The notes beneath the pieces were generated by a model. That model worked only from the letters and a program-made list of their open reading frames with translations, was not told the DNA's origin and made no database searches. The translations under genes and the position numbers were made by a program. Positions 44,933 to 53,375 of a DNA stretch of 64,000 bases are shown one piece after another. Position 1 is the first letter of the stretch. Each line of letters opens with the position of its first letter. The stretch comes from Alphaproteobacteria bacterium (lineage in GTDB: Bacteria > Pseudomonadota > Alphaproteobacteria > JAQWUY01), in assembly GCA_029250225.1 (NCBI GenBank), contig JAQWUY010000010.1:1-64000 (forward strand), written 5' to 3'.

Positions 44933-45546
44933 TTCTTATTATATAAATTTTTAAAATTGATAGCTGTTTCAGTTATATCTTGGGTTTCAAATAAACCACT
45001 TATAACTGCTATGCCATCACTACCATTATCAATTAAAGCTTTGGCATTATTTAATGTAATGCCCCCTATTGCCACACAAGGAATTAATATTTTATCACGC
45101 AATGCTTTAAACCCATCAACACCTATTGGTTTGCCGGCGTTTGATTTTGTACCTGTTTCGTAAACCGCTCCGATACCGACATAATCAACCACTGAAACAT
45201 CTAGATTTTTTAATTCTTGCATATTACCAACAGATAAACCAATGATTGCTGAATTACCTAAATAATCCCTAGCTGATTTTGCTTTCATATCGTTTTGTCC
45301 TAAATGAACACCATCAGCATCAACGGTTTTTGCTACATCGACAGCATCGTTTATTATTAGTGGGATATTATGTGGGGTAATGATTTCTTGTAATGAACCT
45401 GCTTGTTTTATCATATCAAGTGTTTCAATATTTTTTGGGCGGTATTGTAATACATCAATCCCGCCGGCAACAGCTTTTTCAACTTTGTCGAGCATAGTTT
45501 GTGTATCCCACCTATAATCTGTGATTGCGTAGAGATTGTATCGCAT
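44929..45546 (-). CDS. thiE: Thiamine-phosphate synthase ThiE
   Basis: ThiE joins hydroxymethylpyrimidine diphosphate and thiazole phosphate to thiamine phosphate. The 205-residue TIM-barrel protein has YAITDYRW, VLQYRPKN, LIINDAVDVAKTVDADGVHLGQNDM, IGLSVGN, YVGIGAVYETGTKSNA and CVAIGGITLNNA. I chose the ATG at 45546, preceded by GGAGAAATA inside the end of tenA; the frame extends to 45573. It is the last gene of the TPP-riboswitch operon. Confidence 0.94.
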   Translation of the reverse strand: MRYNLYAITDYRWDTQTMLDKVEKAVAGGIDVLQYRPKNIETLDMIKQAGSLQEIITPHNIPLIINDAVDVAKTVDADGVHLGQNDMKAKSARDYLGNSAIIGLSVGNMQELKNLDVSVVDYVGIGAVYETGTKSNAGKPIGVDGFKALRDKILIPCVAIGGITLNNAKALIDNGSDGIAVISGLFETQDITETAINFKNLYNKK

Positions 45547-45548
45547 TA

Positions 45549-46205
45549 TTATTTCTCCATTCCCATATCCCAAAAGCCGATTTCGAGTTCTGTTGCTTTT
45601 TTAAATATATGTTTTTGTTTTTCAATTTCATCTTGACTTATACCATCATAAACTTTTGACATAAAGCTTTTAAATTCTTCGCCTTTTTGTATAAATTCAT
45701 TACTACAATAAACATCAATCCACGATTTATAAGGATTATTTTCTTTGTTTGTATTCTTGTCAGTAATAATTCTTTTGCCAATTTCTGCATAACCAATGGC
45801 ACAAGGGGCAAGAGCTGTTATCATATCTATGTAAGAACCATTTTTACCAAAATCTATTACATAATCAGTGTATGCTTTATTATTTGTGTGTTGTTTTGTT
45901 GCGAAAACTTGTTCTTTTGATATATTCCAATCAGCACAATATGATATATGCAGTTCAATTTCACCATCTAATAAATCTCGTAAATTTTTATAGGCAAATT
46001 CCCTTTCGCTAATATTTTTTGCATTATGCACAGCATACTCCCAAGCTTTTGAATATTCCATTAAAAAAAGGTAATCTTGGCATAAATAATGTTGAAAATT
46101 CTTAATGGGTAGTGTTCCTAATTTTAATTTTTCAACAAATTCGTGGTTTGTGTATTCATACCATTGCTTAGCACAATTATTCATTAATATTTCGAAATTA
46201 ATCAT
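45549..46205 (-). CDS. tenA: TenA aminopyrimidine aminohydrolase (thiaminase II family)
   Basis: TenA hydrolyses amino groups of degraded thiamine pyrimidine to give hydroxymethylpyrimidine for reuse. The 218-residue all-helical protein keeps the catalytic cysteine in ITALAPCAIGYAEIG, the early aspartate/tyrosine region FQHYLCQDYLFLMEY, and a C-terminal glutamate (ATELEIGFWDMG). With ThiY-type uptake genes next to it, pyrimidine salvage is the likely role rather than thiamine breakdown. Confidence 0.93.
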   Translation of the reverse strand: MINFEILMNNCAKQWYEYTNHEFVEKLKLGTLPIKNFQHYLCQDYLFLMEYSKAWEYAVHNAKNISEREFAYKNLRDLLDGEIELHISYCADWNISKEQVFATKQHTNNKAYTDYVIDFGKNGSYIDMITALAPCAIGYAEIGKRIITDKNTNKENNPYKSWIDVYCSNEFIQKGEEFKSFMSKVYDGISQDEIEKQKHIFKKATELEIGFWDMGMEK

Positions 46206-46257
46206 TTTAAATCCATTTTAACAATTTTTTTATTATATTGTATATTTATCAATTAAC

Positions 46258-47199
46258 CTACTGTTTAAGTGGATTAATTGTATAAGTATCAATTGGGGGC
46301 AATTTTTTATCGACAAGTTTATTATCGTATAAAAATTCAGCATTTTTTTTATATATTTCCTTGTTTAAATATGCAGTATCATCGGCAAGTAAAGGATAGG
46401 TTAAATCCCAAATTTGTTTGTTTAATTTATTATCTAGAGTATCTAGTTTATATTTCTTAAATTCATTCCAAGCTTTTTCAGGATTATTTTTAATATAAAG
46501 GACTGCTTTTTGAATTGAACGAACTATTTTTTTAGTTGTATTTGAACTAGCATTTGTTTTATTTGTGATTAATATTAATTCTTCGTAATTAGGTAAACCA
46601 TTTTCTTCTGGATAAAATGCTTTGCCCTCAATCCCATATTTCCTTAATTCAGGTATATTAAAGTTTCTAGGCCCACCAACAACCGCATCAACTTTTTTTG
46701 TAACTAATGATTGAGAAATCTGCCAATTAATATTAACCAATTCAACATCATCTAAGGTTAGGCCGTTGTATTCCAACATTGTTTTAATCATAGCTTCACT
46801 AACTCCACCACTAATGGGAAAACCTATTTTTTTACCTTTTAAATCTACTATTTTGTTAATACCGTTCCCCTCTATGGTCATCATTGTATTAAGGGGTTGT
46901 CCAACAATTGTCCCAACTCTAACATTTTTAAATCCTAAAACAGATTGCATTTGCAGTGAATTTTGATAATGTACTGCATAATCAATTTTACCTAATGAAA
47001 CTAATTTAGGTGGTAGTGCAGGATCGGACGGTTCTATAAAATTAACATCTAGCCCTTGTTCTTTAAAATATCCCTTTTGTTTTGCGATTATCAGGCTTGC
47101 GTGGTCTGGGTTTACAAACCATTCGAGCATAAAAACAACTTTTTTGGCATATACATCATTAAAAAATAATAAGCTTAATAATATTATAATTTTCCTCAT
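46258..47199 (-). CDS. thiY: ThiY-like substrate-binding protein for thiamine pyrimidine precursor
   Basis: A 313-residue periplasmic binding protein of the NMT1/THI5-like family. An N-terminal signal peptide (MRKIIILLSLLFFNDVYA) precedes VFMLEWFVNPDHASLIIAKQKGYFKEQGLDVNFIEPSDPALPPKLV, the family hallmark for binding formyl-aminopyrimidine. It is followed upstream by its permease and ATPase. The ligand is inferred from family and from tenA, thiD and thiE in the same operon. Confidence 0.9.
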   Translation of the reverse strand: MRKIIILLSLLFFNDVYAKKVVFMLEWFVNPDHASLIIAKQKGYFKEQGLDVNFIEPSDPALPPKLVSLGKIDYAVHYQNSLQMQSVLGFKNVRVGTIVGQPLNTMMTIEGNGINKIVDLKGKKIGFPISGGVSEAMIKTMLEYNGLTLDDVELVNINWQISQSLVTKKVDAVVGGPRNFNIPELRKYGIEGKAFYPEENGLPNYEELILITNKTNASSNTTKKIVRSIQKAVLYIKNNPEKAWNEFKKYKLDTLDNKLNKQIWDLTYPLLADDTAYLNKEIYKKNAEFLYDNKLVDKKLPPIDTYTINPLKQ

Positions 47200-47970
47200 T
47201 TAACATTTCTTTCTTAAATCGTCATTATCCCAATGAATAGTTTTTCGTACTAACCAATCAACAAAATAATAAAGAAACAATGACATAACAACCAAAACAA
47301 CCAAAGCACCGAACATATCATCAGTTTGCATTCTTGCATTAGAATATAACATACGATAACCAAGTCCAGCAGAAGCACCAACCCACTCACCGACTATTGC
47401 ACTAATTGGAGCAAAAGCAGCTGCCACCCTTAATCCAGAACCTAGCGCAGGTAATGCCGATCGACATCTTACTTTAAATAAAGTAGTAATATTATTAGCA
47501 CCCATAGTTTTTGCAATATCTAAGTAACCCTTTTTTGTTTGTCTTAATCCATCATAAAATGCTGTGGTAACTGGAAAAAATATAATTATCGTAGACATTA
47601 CAACTTTTGGAGCAAGATCAAAGCCAAGCCATAACACTAATATAGGAGCAATTGCATAAATAGGTATAGCTTGACTTACAACAAGCATAGGTAACATAAC
47701 ACTACGAAAACTTTTAAAGATTTGTAATAACAAGCCATTGATTATGCCTAATAAAGAACCAAATATCATTCCTAAAATAATTTCTATTCCTGTTATTTTT
47801 GCATCTTGGAATAAAATAGAATATTTATTTACTAATACATCGCCCACTAAAATAGGTGATGGTAGTAAAAACTCAGGTATTTTAAAAAATACAACTAAGC
47901 CTTGCCAAAAAATTAGAAAAATTAAAATTCCCCAAAATATTTTTACTAATTTTAACATATTATTATACAT
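47200..47970 (-). CDS. thiX: ThiX-like ABC permease
   Basis: A 256-residue inner-membrane permease with about six helices. The SsuC/TauC-type EAA loop is FYDGLRQTKKGYLDIAKTMGANNITTLFKVRCRSALPALGSGLR, and the C-terminal IVGEWVGASAGLGYRM is typical. It abuts thiY and overlaps thiZ by 8 nt. Confidence 0.9.
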   Translation of the reverse strand: MYNNMLKLVKIFWGILIFLIFWQGLVVFFKIPEFLLPSPILVGDVLVNKYSILFQDAKITGIEIILGMIFGSLLGIINGLLLQIFKSFRSVMLPMLVVSQAIPIYAIAPILVLWLGFDLAPKVVMSTIIIFFPVTTAFYDGLRQTKKGYLDIAKTMGANNITTLFKVRCRSALPALGSGLRVAAAFAPISAIVGEWVGASAGLGYRMLYSNARMQTDDMFGALVVLVVMSLFLYYFVDWLVRKTIHWDNDDLRKKC

Positions 47971-48676
47971 ATGATTTCTCTAACATTTGCCATAATTTTT
48001 TACTAGCTTGAATTGTTTCATCACTATTAAAATTTCTGGGGGCTGGTTGTTTTAAAGATACACCTTTTTTTAAATATGGTGCTTCACCTATCATAACAAA
48101 AACTTCATCGCTAAGGCGTGTACTTTCCATCACATCGTGAGTTACCATTACAACAGTTTTATCAGTTAACATTTCATAAAATAAATTTTGGCAATCTCTT
48201 TTCGTCATTGCATCTAGTGCTGAAAAAGGTTCGTCCATTAATATCAAATCTGCATCTATCATCAAAGTTCGAACTAATGCAACTCTTTGTTTTTGCCCAC
48301 CGGATAATTGATTTGGGTATTGGTTTAATTTATTTCTTATACCGACTTTATTTAATAATCTTTTTGCTTTATTTATTTCATCTGTTGTAGGTTTTTTATT
48401 TTTTAGTGTAATCGGTAACAAGATATTATCAAGAACATTAAGCCAAGGATACAATAAATCTTCTTGTCCCATCCAAGCCACCTTAAAATTATTGTTTACG
48501 ATACCTGTGATATGACCAAAATTATCAAGTCCTGCTATGATACGAATTAATGTTGATTTTCCAACTCCACTTTCACCAAGTATTGAAACCCAAGAACCTT
48601 TTTTAAATGGCAAAGAAATATCTTTAAACAAAAACTTACCATTATGTTTAAGGCTTACATTTTTTAACATTACCAA
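47963..48676 (-). CDS. thiZ: ThiZ-like ABC ATPase
   Basis: A 237-residue ATPase that powers the ThiXYZ importer. Walker A is LGESGVGKSTLIR, the signature is LSGGQKQRVALVR, Walker B is LILMDEPFSALDAMT, and the H-loop is MVTHDVMES. It overlaps thiD by 7 nt and thiX by 8 nt. Confidence 0.92.
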   Translation of the reverse strand: MVMLKNVSLKHNGKFLFKDISLPFKKGSWVSILGESGVGKSTLIRIIAGLDNFGHITGIVNNNFKVAWMGQEDLLYPWLNVLDNILLPITLKNKKPTTDEINKAKRLLNKVGIRNKLNQYPNQLSGGQKQRVALVRTLMIDADLILMDEPFSALDAMTKRDCQNLFYEMLTDKTVVMVTHDVMESTRLSDEVFVMIGEAPYLKKGVSLKQPAPRNFNSDETIQASKKLWQMLEKSYV

Positions 48677-49476
48677 ACCTTGTAAAAATGATTTATTGGA
48701 CCGGAACCTGAACCTATATCAAGTTCATCAGACCTTGCAACAGCACCAGCAATATAATTTTTTGCATTTTGCACTGATGTTTTAATATCGTTTCCTTTCG
48801 CAACAAAACTAGCAATAGCCGAAGACATAGAACAACCCGTACCGTGGGTGTTTTTAGTATTAATTCGTGGAGAAGTCATAGAAATTATATCACTTCCATC
48901 GTAATATAAATCGTGTAATACATCACCTTGCATATGTCCACCTTTTAATAAAACAGATTTTGCTCCCAACTTTAATAATTCAACACAATAATCTTCCATA
49001 TCTTGTAAATTAGGTTGAGTTGTTTTATTTAAAAGAACCATTGCCTCAGGTATATTCGGAGTAATAATATCAGAAGAAGGAATAAGACGCTGTTTTAAAG
49101 CATCAACTCCTTCCTCATTTAATAATTTACAACCAGACTTAGAAATCATAACCGGATCAAGTACAATATTTTTAGCCCCTAGTGATCTTAGAGCCGATGC
49201 AACCGCAAATGTTAATTCAGGTGTTCCTAACATTCCTATTTTAACCGCATCAATATCTAAGTCATCGTAAACTGTTTCAATTTGCTCAATAACAAATTCA
49301 GGCGAAACAGGAAATATAGAACGAACTTCACGAGTATTTTGTGCTGTTAATGCTGTGATAACTGATGCACCATATACACCAAGTGCAGACATTACTTTTA
49401 AATCGGCTTGTATACCGGCGCCACCGCCACTATCAGAACCAGCAATAGTTAAGCACACAGGTATTTTTTGTTTCAT
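48670..49476 (-). CDS. thiD: Hydroxymethylpyrimidine (phosphate) kinase ThiD
   Basis: ThiD phosphorylates HMP and HMP phosphate. Motifs: CLTIAGSDSGGGAGIQADLKVM, GVYGASVITALTAQNT, VLDPVMISKSG, and the C-terminal NTHGTGCSMSSAIASF. I set the start at the ATG at 49476 (MKQKIPV): a longer frame from 49515 would begin inside the TPP riboswitch. First gene of the thiamine salvage operon. Confidence 0.95.
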   Translation of the reverse strand: MKQKIPVCLTIAGSDSGGGAGIQADLKVMSALGVYGASVITALTAQNTREVRSIFPVSPEFVIEQIETVYDDLDIDAVKIGMLGTPELTFAVASALRSLGAKNIVLDPVMISKSGCKLLNEEGVDALKQRLIPSSDIITPNIPEAMVLLNKTTQPNLQDMEDYCVELLKLGAKSVLLKGGHMQGDVLHDLYYDGSDIISMTSPRINTKNTHGTGCSMSSAIASFVAKGNDIKTSVQNAKNYIAGAVARSDELDIGSGSGPINHFYKVW

Positions 49477-49482
49477 ATTACC

Positions 49483-49570
49483 ATTCCCTTCGTAAGTATT
49501 AACTAACAGGTTCAACGGGTAAGGAATAAAATAAAATCATCCTATCTCAACAAATATGTACCCCGATGGA
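49483..49570 (-). promoter_or_regulatory. TPP riboswitch controlling thiD-thiZ-thiX-thiY-tenA-thiE
   Basis: On the minus strand: ATCGGGGTAC, then TGAGATAGG, ACCCGTTGAACCTG, TAATACTTACGAAGGGAA. These are the conserved pieces of the thiamine pyrophosphate aptamer in order. The final GGGAA lies about 10 nt before the thiD ATG, so the ribosome site lies in or beside the aptamer's 3' strand, suggesting control of translation. Confidence 0.93.
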
Positions 49571-49642
49571 ATTAAAATTATGCTATACAAAAAAGAAAAT
49601 TAAGTAAAGACTTTTTTTGAAATTAATTGTATAAAATAAATT

Positions 49643-50854
49643 ATGGATAAAATTCAAAAATACGATGTTCAAATAGTTGGTGGCGGTCTTGCAGGATTAA
49701 GTTTAGCTCTTGCACTTGGTAAAAATAATATAAAAACTCTGTTGATTGACAACCTAGAAGATCCAAACAAAACAAATAAAACAGATGGTCGCACAACTGC
49801 ACTTATGGAAAGTTCCGTAAACTACCTAGATAACTTAGGCATTTGGAAAAATATAAAACAAAATTCTTGTAAAATTTCTTGTATGCGAATTATAAATATT
49901 GTACCACCTAATAAAATATCAGACGAAGTTATATTTGAATCCAATAAAATTGGTATTAATGCACTAGCTTATAATATTGATAATCATATTTTAAGAACTG
50001 AACTTTGTAATGAAATTAGTAAATTTAAATCTATTAAACATTTATTTAATTCGAAATGTAAAAATGCTATACAAAAAAATGACGGTTGGGTTGTTAATAC
50101 TGATAAAGGCAAATACAGTGCTAAGTTAACAATTGGTGCCGATGGTCGCAGTTCAACAATTCGCAAATGTGCAGGAATTAATTTTAAAAAGAAAGATTAC
50201 AATCAATCAGCTATCGTATTTAATATAAATCACACACAAAATACTAATAACACATCAACAGAATTTATGTATCCAGAAGGTGCATTTACATTTGTACCGA
50301 TGGGGAAAAATAAATCAGCCATCGTATGGGTTGAACAAACAGACCAAGTAAACAAACTTATATTAAATAACAAATTGTTAAAACAAAAATTTATTCAAAA
50401 ATCACAAAAAATGTTCGGAGAAATTGAAATACTTACAAAACCAAAATCATTTCCTCTAAGCAAAATAATTGCCGAAACTAATATATCCGACAAATTATGT
50501 TTAATAGGTGAAGCTCATCACGGCATAACACCTGTTGCAGCACAAGGACTTAACTTATCTCTGAGAGATAGCGCCATACTAGCTGAATTAATAATAAAAA
50601 ACAAAGATGATGATTTTAACAAAATATTAATATCATATAATAAAAAAAGATTAAAAGACATCAAAACAAGAATTATCGGAACAGATATATTTCATAATTT
50701 TTCAAGATTTTCAAATCCTATATCAATAGGAATAAAATCAATAGCTACAAATATATTAAATCGAATGCCACAAGCAAAGAACCAACTAATGAAATTGGGG
50801 TTGTCATTTCCTGATGGGTTGCCAAATATGATGAGAAAAAACAATAAAATATAA
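49643..50854 (+). CDS. UbiH/UbiF/VisC-family FAD-dependent hydroxylase
   Basis: A 403-residue flavin monooxygenase likely acting in ubiquinone ring hydroxylation. It has the N-terminal QIVGGGLAGLSLALAL, DGRTTALMESSVNYL, TIGADGRSSTIRKCAGI and the second FAD motif LIGEAHHGITPVAAQGLNLSLRD. The family has several members with different ring positions (UbiH, UbiF, UbiI, UbiL), and sequence alone does not fix which. It stands alone on the plus strand; no other ubi gene is nearby. Confidence 0.87.
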   Translation: MDKIQKYDVQIVGGGLAGLSLALALGKNNIKTLLIDNLEDPNKTNKTDGRTTALMESSVNYLDNLGIWKNIKQNSCKISCMRIINIVPPNKISDEVIFESNKIGINALAYNIDNHILRTELCNEISKFKSIKHLFNSKCKNAIQKNDGWVVNTDKGKYSAKLTIGADGRSSTIRKCAGINFKKKDYNQSAIVFNINHTQNTNNTSTEFMYPEGAFTFVPMGKNKSAIVWVEQTDQVNKLILNNKLLKQKFIQKSQKMFGEIEILTKPKSFPLSKIIAETNISDKLCLIGEAHHGITPVAAQGLNLSLRDSAILAELIIKNKDDDFNKILISYNKKRLKDIKTRIIGTDIFHNFSRFSNPISIGIKSIATNILNRMPQAKNQLMKLGLSFPDGLPNMMRKNNKI

Positions 50855-50879
50855 AAAAAAGGGCAGTATTACCGCCCTA
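50853..50879 (-). terminator. Intrinsic terminator after the basic secreted protein
   Basis: On the minus strand an AGGGC/GCCCT stem with a 9-nt loop (50860-50878) precedes eight T. It ends the gene at 50904-51278 and overlaps the stop of the convergent UbiH-type gene. Confidence 0.85.
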
Positions 50880-50903
50880 AAGTTACAGGAGAGTTTAAAA
50901 GTA

Positions 50904-51278
50904 TTAATATCCACCACCTTTTCCGCCACTGCGACCGCCTTTACTGCGACCACCACTACGGCCACTTTTCTTGCCACCACTTGACTTAGATGACTTCATT
51001 CGACTGTTTTGACGGGGTTTTTTAGGTGATTTATTTTCATCTGTTTTAAAGACAGGAGCTTTTGATTTTTTCTTCTCCATGTCTTTTTCAACAGCAAGTT
51101 TATCTTTACTTAACTTGCTATCTTTACTTGCATCTAATCCACCGAAATTAGATTTTGAAACTTTATTATTGCCAATTACTAAATTTAAATTTCCAATTTT
51201 TTTGGAATTTTTTTCTTGAGCATAAGAAGGTAAAGTAATTGATGTTACTAATAATATAATAGTTAATAATTTATTCAT
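50904..51278 (-). CDS. Secreted, strongly basic Gly/Ser/Lys-rich small protein
   Basis: I do not recognise this 124-residue protein. It begins with a signal peptide (MNKLLTIILLVTSITLPSYA, cut before QEKN). The mature part is lysine-rich, and its last 35 residues are repeats of Gly, Ser, Arg and Lys (SGGKKSGRSGGRSKGGRSGGKGGGY). Such a disordered cationic end could bind nucleic acid, phosphate-rich polymers or the cell surface; this is a guess. It has its own terminator. Confidence 0.65.
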   Translation of the reverse strand: MNKLLTIILLVTSITLPSYAQEKNSKKIGNLNLVIGNNKVSKSNFGGLDASKDSKLSKDKLAVEKDMEKKKSKAPVFKTDENKSPKKPRQNSRMKSSKSSGGKKSGRSGGRSKGGRSGGKGGGY

Positions 51279-51434
51279 AATGCTCCCTATTTTTTATTTT
51301 TTAATCTAACATCATTTCTGATTATTACACTATCTTAAATAAAAAATCAACACTTAAAGTATAATATTTTTAATTAAATTACAACCATAAGTATTATCAC
51401 ATATATTATATTGTTAATTTGTAATCTTTTTTTC

Positions 51435-51463
51435 TTGATAAAAAATTAAGTATTATTTAGAAT
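51435..51463 (+). promoter_or_regulatory. Promoter of the HNH nuclease gene, likely leaderless
   Basis: TTGATA (51435-51440) and TAGAAT (51458-51463) are 17 nt apart. The expected transcription start falls at or next to the ATG at 51471, and there is no ribosome site before it, so the mRNA may be leaderless. Confidence 0.5.
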
Positions 51464-51470
51464 AATTTTT

Positions 51471-52664
51471 ATGGATATCTCAGAAGTTGTAAAAAAATCA
51501 AAAACGAACCAGTTTTTATTAGGTTTATTGTTTGGAAATATTAAACATTCAAATAATTCTAATGAGTTTTACGTTTATTCAAAATATAAAAATAATTCTG
51601 TTATATTATCAAAACGAGAAATGACTGATTCCGAAAAAAAGTTAACACATACTTCATTAGAACAAAAAACAGAACTTACTTGGCTTTCGAAAAGCAATAA
51701 AAAACAATTAATCCCATCAGACATTAAAAATTACAATCATTTATTTGTATTTAAAAACTCTAACAATCTAACATATATCAATATTTACAATGAACTTTTA
51801 ACTAATGTTAGATCTCTCGATATTGATATAAAAGAATTTTTTGCCGGTTTTTTTTCTTGTCGAGCTTCAATAGACAAAAGTAGCAAATCAATCACCATTG
51901 ATTACTGGTATGACTCTGATTATGAGCTAGAAACCAAAACCAGAGCATTATTAAATTCACTTCCTTTAAGTGATATATCAGCTGTATTTCCTATTAATTT
52001 TAGGGAGCTTCAGAAAGATCAGATAGAAGGAGCAAATAGAGAAACTCAATTTAGAATGAAAGCAAATTGGTTTTTTAACAAGTCGTATTTAATAAATCCA
52101 TACAAACAAGAATGCCTAAAAAAAATAGCAAATAATATGGGTGATTTTAAACCAAGTAATACAATCCCAGATTTATTAAGTAGGGTAAAAAGGTTTTCAG
52201 AAATAATTTATTCTCAAAATAAATTAAGTGAAGAAGATATAGAAAAATACAGATCAAATATAGGCTTAGATCCCGATTCAAATATTGAAAATATAAGAGA
52301 TAAAAAACTCATTAATCTTGCTTGGGGTATATTACCTGATAAATGTGCTGGGTGTAATGAAAAATATCAAATAACGGATAGAACTTTTCCAAGTAAGACG
52401 AGAGACGGGAGATATTATTTAGAAATACATCATATAATATCTCTCGGTGACAACAAGGAATTAGATACTGAATTTAATTTGTCAAAATTATGTCCTGCTT
52501 GCCATACATCATTAAGGAAGGGAAGAGCAAGCGAAGAATATCAGAAAGAAGTTATCAGCAATATATTAAATTACTCTGAAACAGACACCGAATCAATTAA
52601 ATGTTATTTAGACATTTCAGATAATGAACAAGTTATTAAATCTATTCAACAAAGATTACTATAA
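51471..52664 (+). CDS. HNH-family restriction endonuclease candidate
   Basis: A 397-residue protein with a C-terminal HNH (beta-beta-alpha metal) nuclease: a first zinc pair CAGC, the catalytic core YYLEIHHIISLGDN, then LSKLCPACHTSLRKG with the second zinc pair and last histidine. The N-terminal 290 residues are unlike the usual small HNH proteins; near residue 125, KEFFAGFFSCRASID resembles a LAGLIDADG helix with its catalytic acid replaced, so it may hold a DNA-reading domain. It is tail-to-tail with two methyltransferase genes (6-nt overlap), which makes a type II restriction role likely. Target unknown. Confidence 0.78.
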   Translation: MDISEVVKKSKTNQFLLGLLFGNIKHSNNSNEFYVYSKYKNNSVILSKREMTDSEKKLTHTSLEQKTELTWLSKSNKKQLIPSDIKNYNHLFVFKNSNNLTYINIYNELLTNVRSLDIDIKEFFAGFFSCRASIDKSSKSITIDYWYDSDYELETKTRALLNSLPLSDISAVFPINFRELQKDQIEGANRETQFRMKANWFFNKSYLINPYKQECLKKIANNMGDFKPSNTIPDLLSRVKRFSEIIYSQNKLSEEDIEKYRSNIGLDPDSNIENIRDKKLINLAWGILPDKCAGCNEKYQITDRTFPSKTRDGRYYLEIHHIISLGDNKELDTEFNLSKLCPACHTSLRKGRASEEYQKEVISNILNYSETDTESIKCYLDISDNEQVIKSIQQRLL

Positions 52665-53375
52665 AATCATACGAGATTTAGCTATGTCAAAATATTTTTT
52701 ATCTTTTTCAATTCCAATAAAATTTCTACCTAATTTCTGACAGGCAACACCAGTCGTGCCACTACCCATAAAACAATCTAATACAGTTTCGCCTTTATTA
52801 GTATGTATTTTTATAATTTCTTGCATTATTTTCAAACTTTTTTGAGTTGGATGTTCTGTTCTTTCTATCCCTGACACAATTGAAGATTGGAAAAAACTTC
52901 TTAAATATGGTTTGTTACTTGGTCTATTGAATACCCACTTTGAATTCTTATTGACTCCCCATATAGCAAATTCCATATCTTGAACATAACGACGATCTCT
53001 ATTTCTTGGCATAGGGTTAGACTTTTGCCAAACCAAAATATCTTTAATCTCAATATTATTGAGTTCCAATCTTTCAATTATATAACTTAAATTTCTATAA
53101 GAATTGAAAATTATAATACTTCCATTAGGTGATAATAAACTTATATATTTATCGATCCAACTAAGTAAATCAAAATTCTTGTCCCATTCACCAAAGTCAA
53201 CTCCGTGTCTATCAGCAGAATACATTGTATTGAAATTATTATCTTTTGATATATTATAGGGCGGATCTGTTATTATATGATCCACAGTAATACTGTCATT
53301 TTGTAGATTATCAAAAATCTTGTAAGAATCTCCACAATAAATATTGATATTATAATTTAAGAAATTTTCTTGCAA
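52659..53375 (-). CDS. DNA N6-adenine/N4-cytosine methyltransferase (beta class)
   Basis: A 238-residue methyltransferase with catalytic motif IV TDPPYNIS near the N-terminus, a target-recognition middle, PTQKSLKIMQEIIK, and the SAM motif FMGSGTTGVACQKLGRNFIGIE near the C-terminus. The order IV-TRD-X-I is the beta class. DPPY usually means adenine but can be cytosine N4. It overlaps the C5-methyltransferase gene by 26 nt. Confidence 0.92.
   Translation of the reverse strand: MQENFLNYNINIYCGDSYKIFDNLQNDSITVDHIITDPPYNISKDNNFNTMYSADRHGVDFGEWDKNFDLLSWIDKYISLLSPNGSIIIFNSYRNLSYIIERLELNNIEIKDILVWQKSNPMPRNRDRRYVQDMEFAIWGVNKNSKWVFNRPSNKPYLRSFFQSSIVSGIERTEHPTQKSLKIMQEIIKIHTNKGETVLDCFMGSGTTGVACQKLGRNFIGIEKDKKYFDIAKSRMIL

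Noticed and set aside
49476-49515. Longer N-terminus for ThiD
   Set aside because: The extra codons are part of the TPP riboswitch aptamer; the start at 49476 matches the family.
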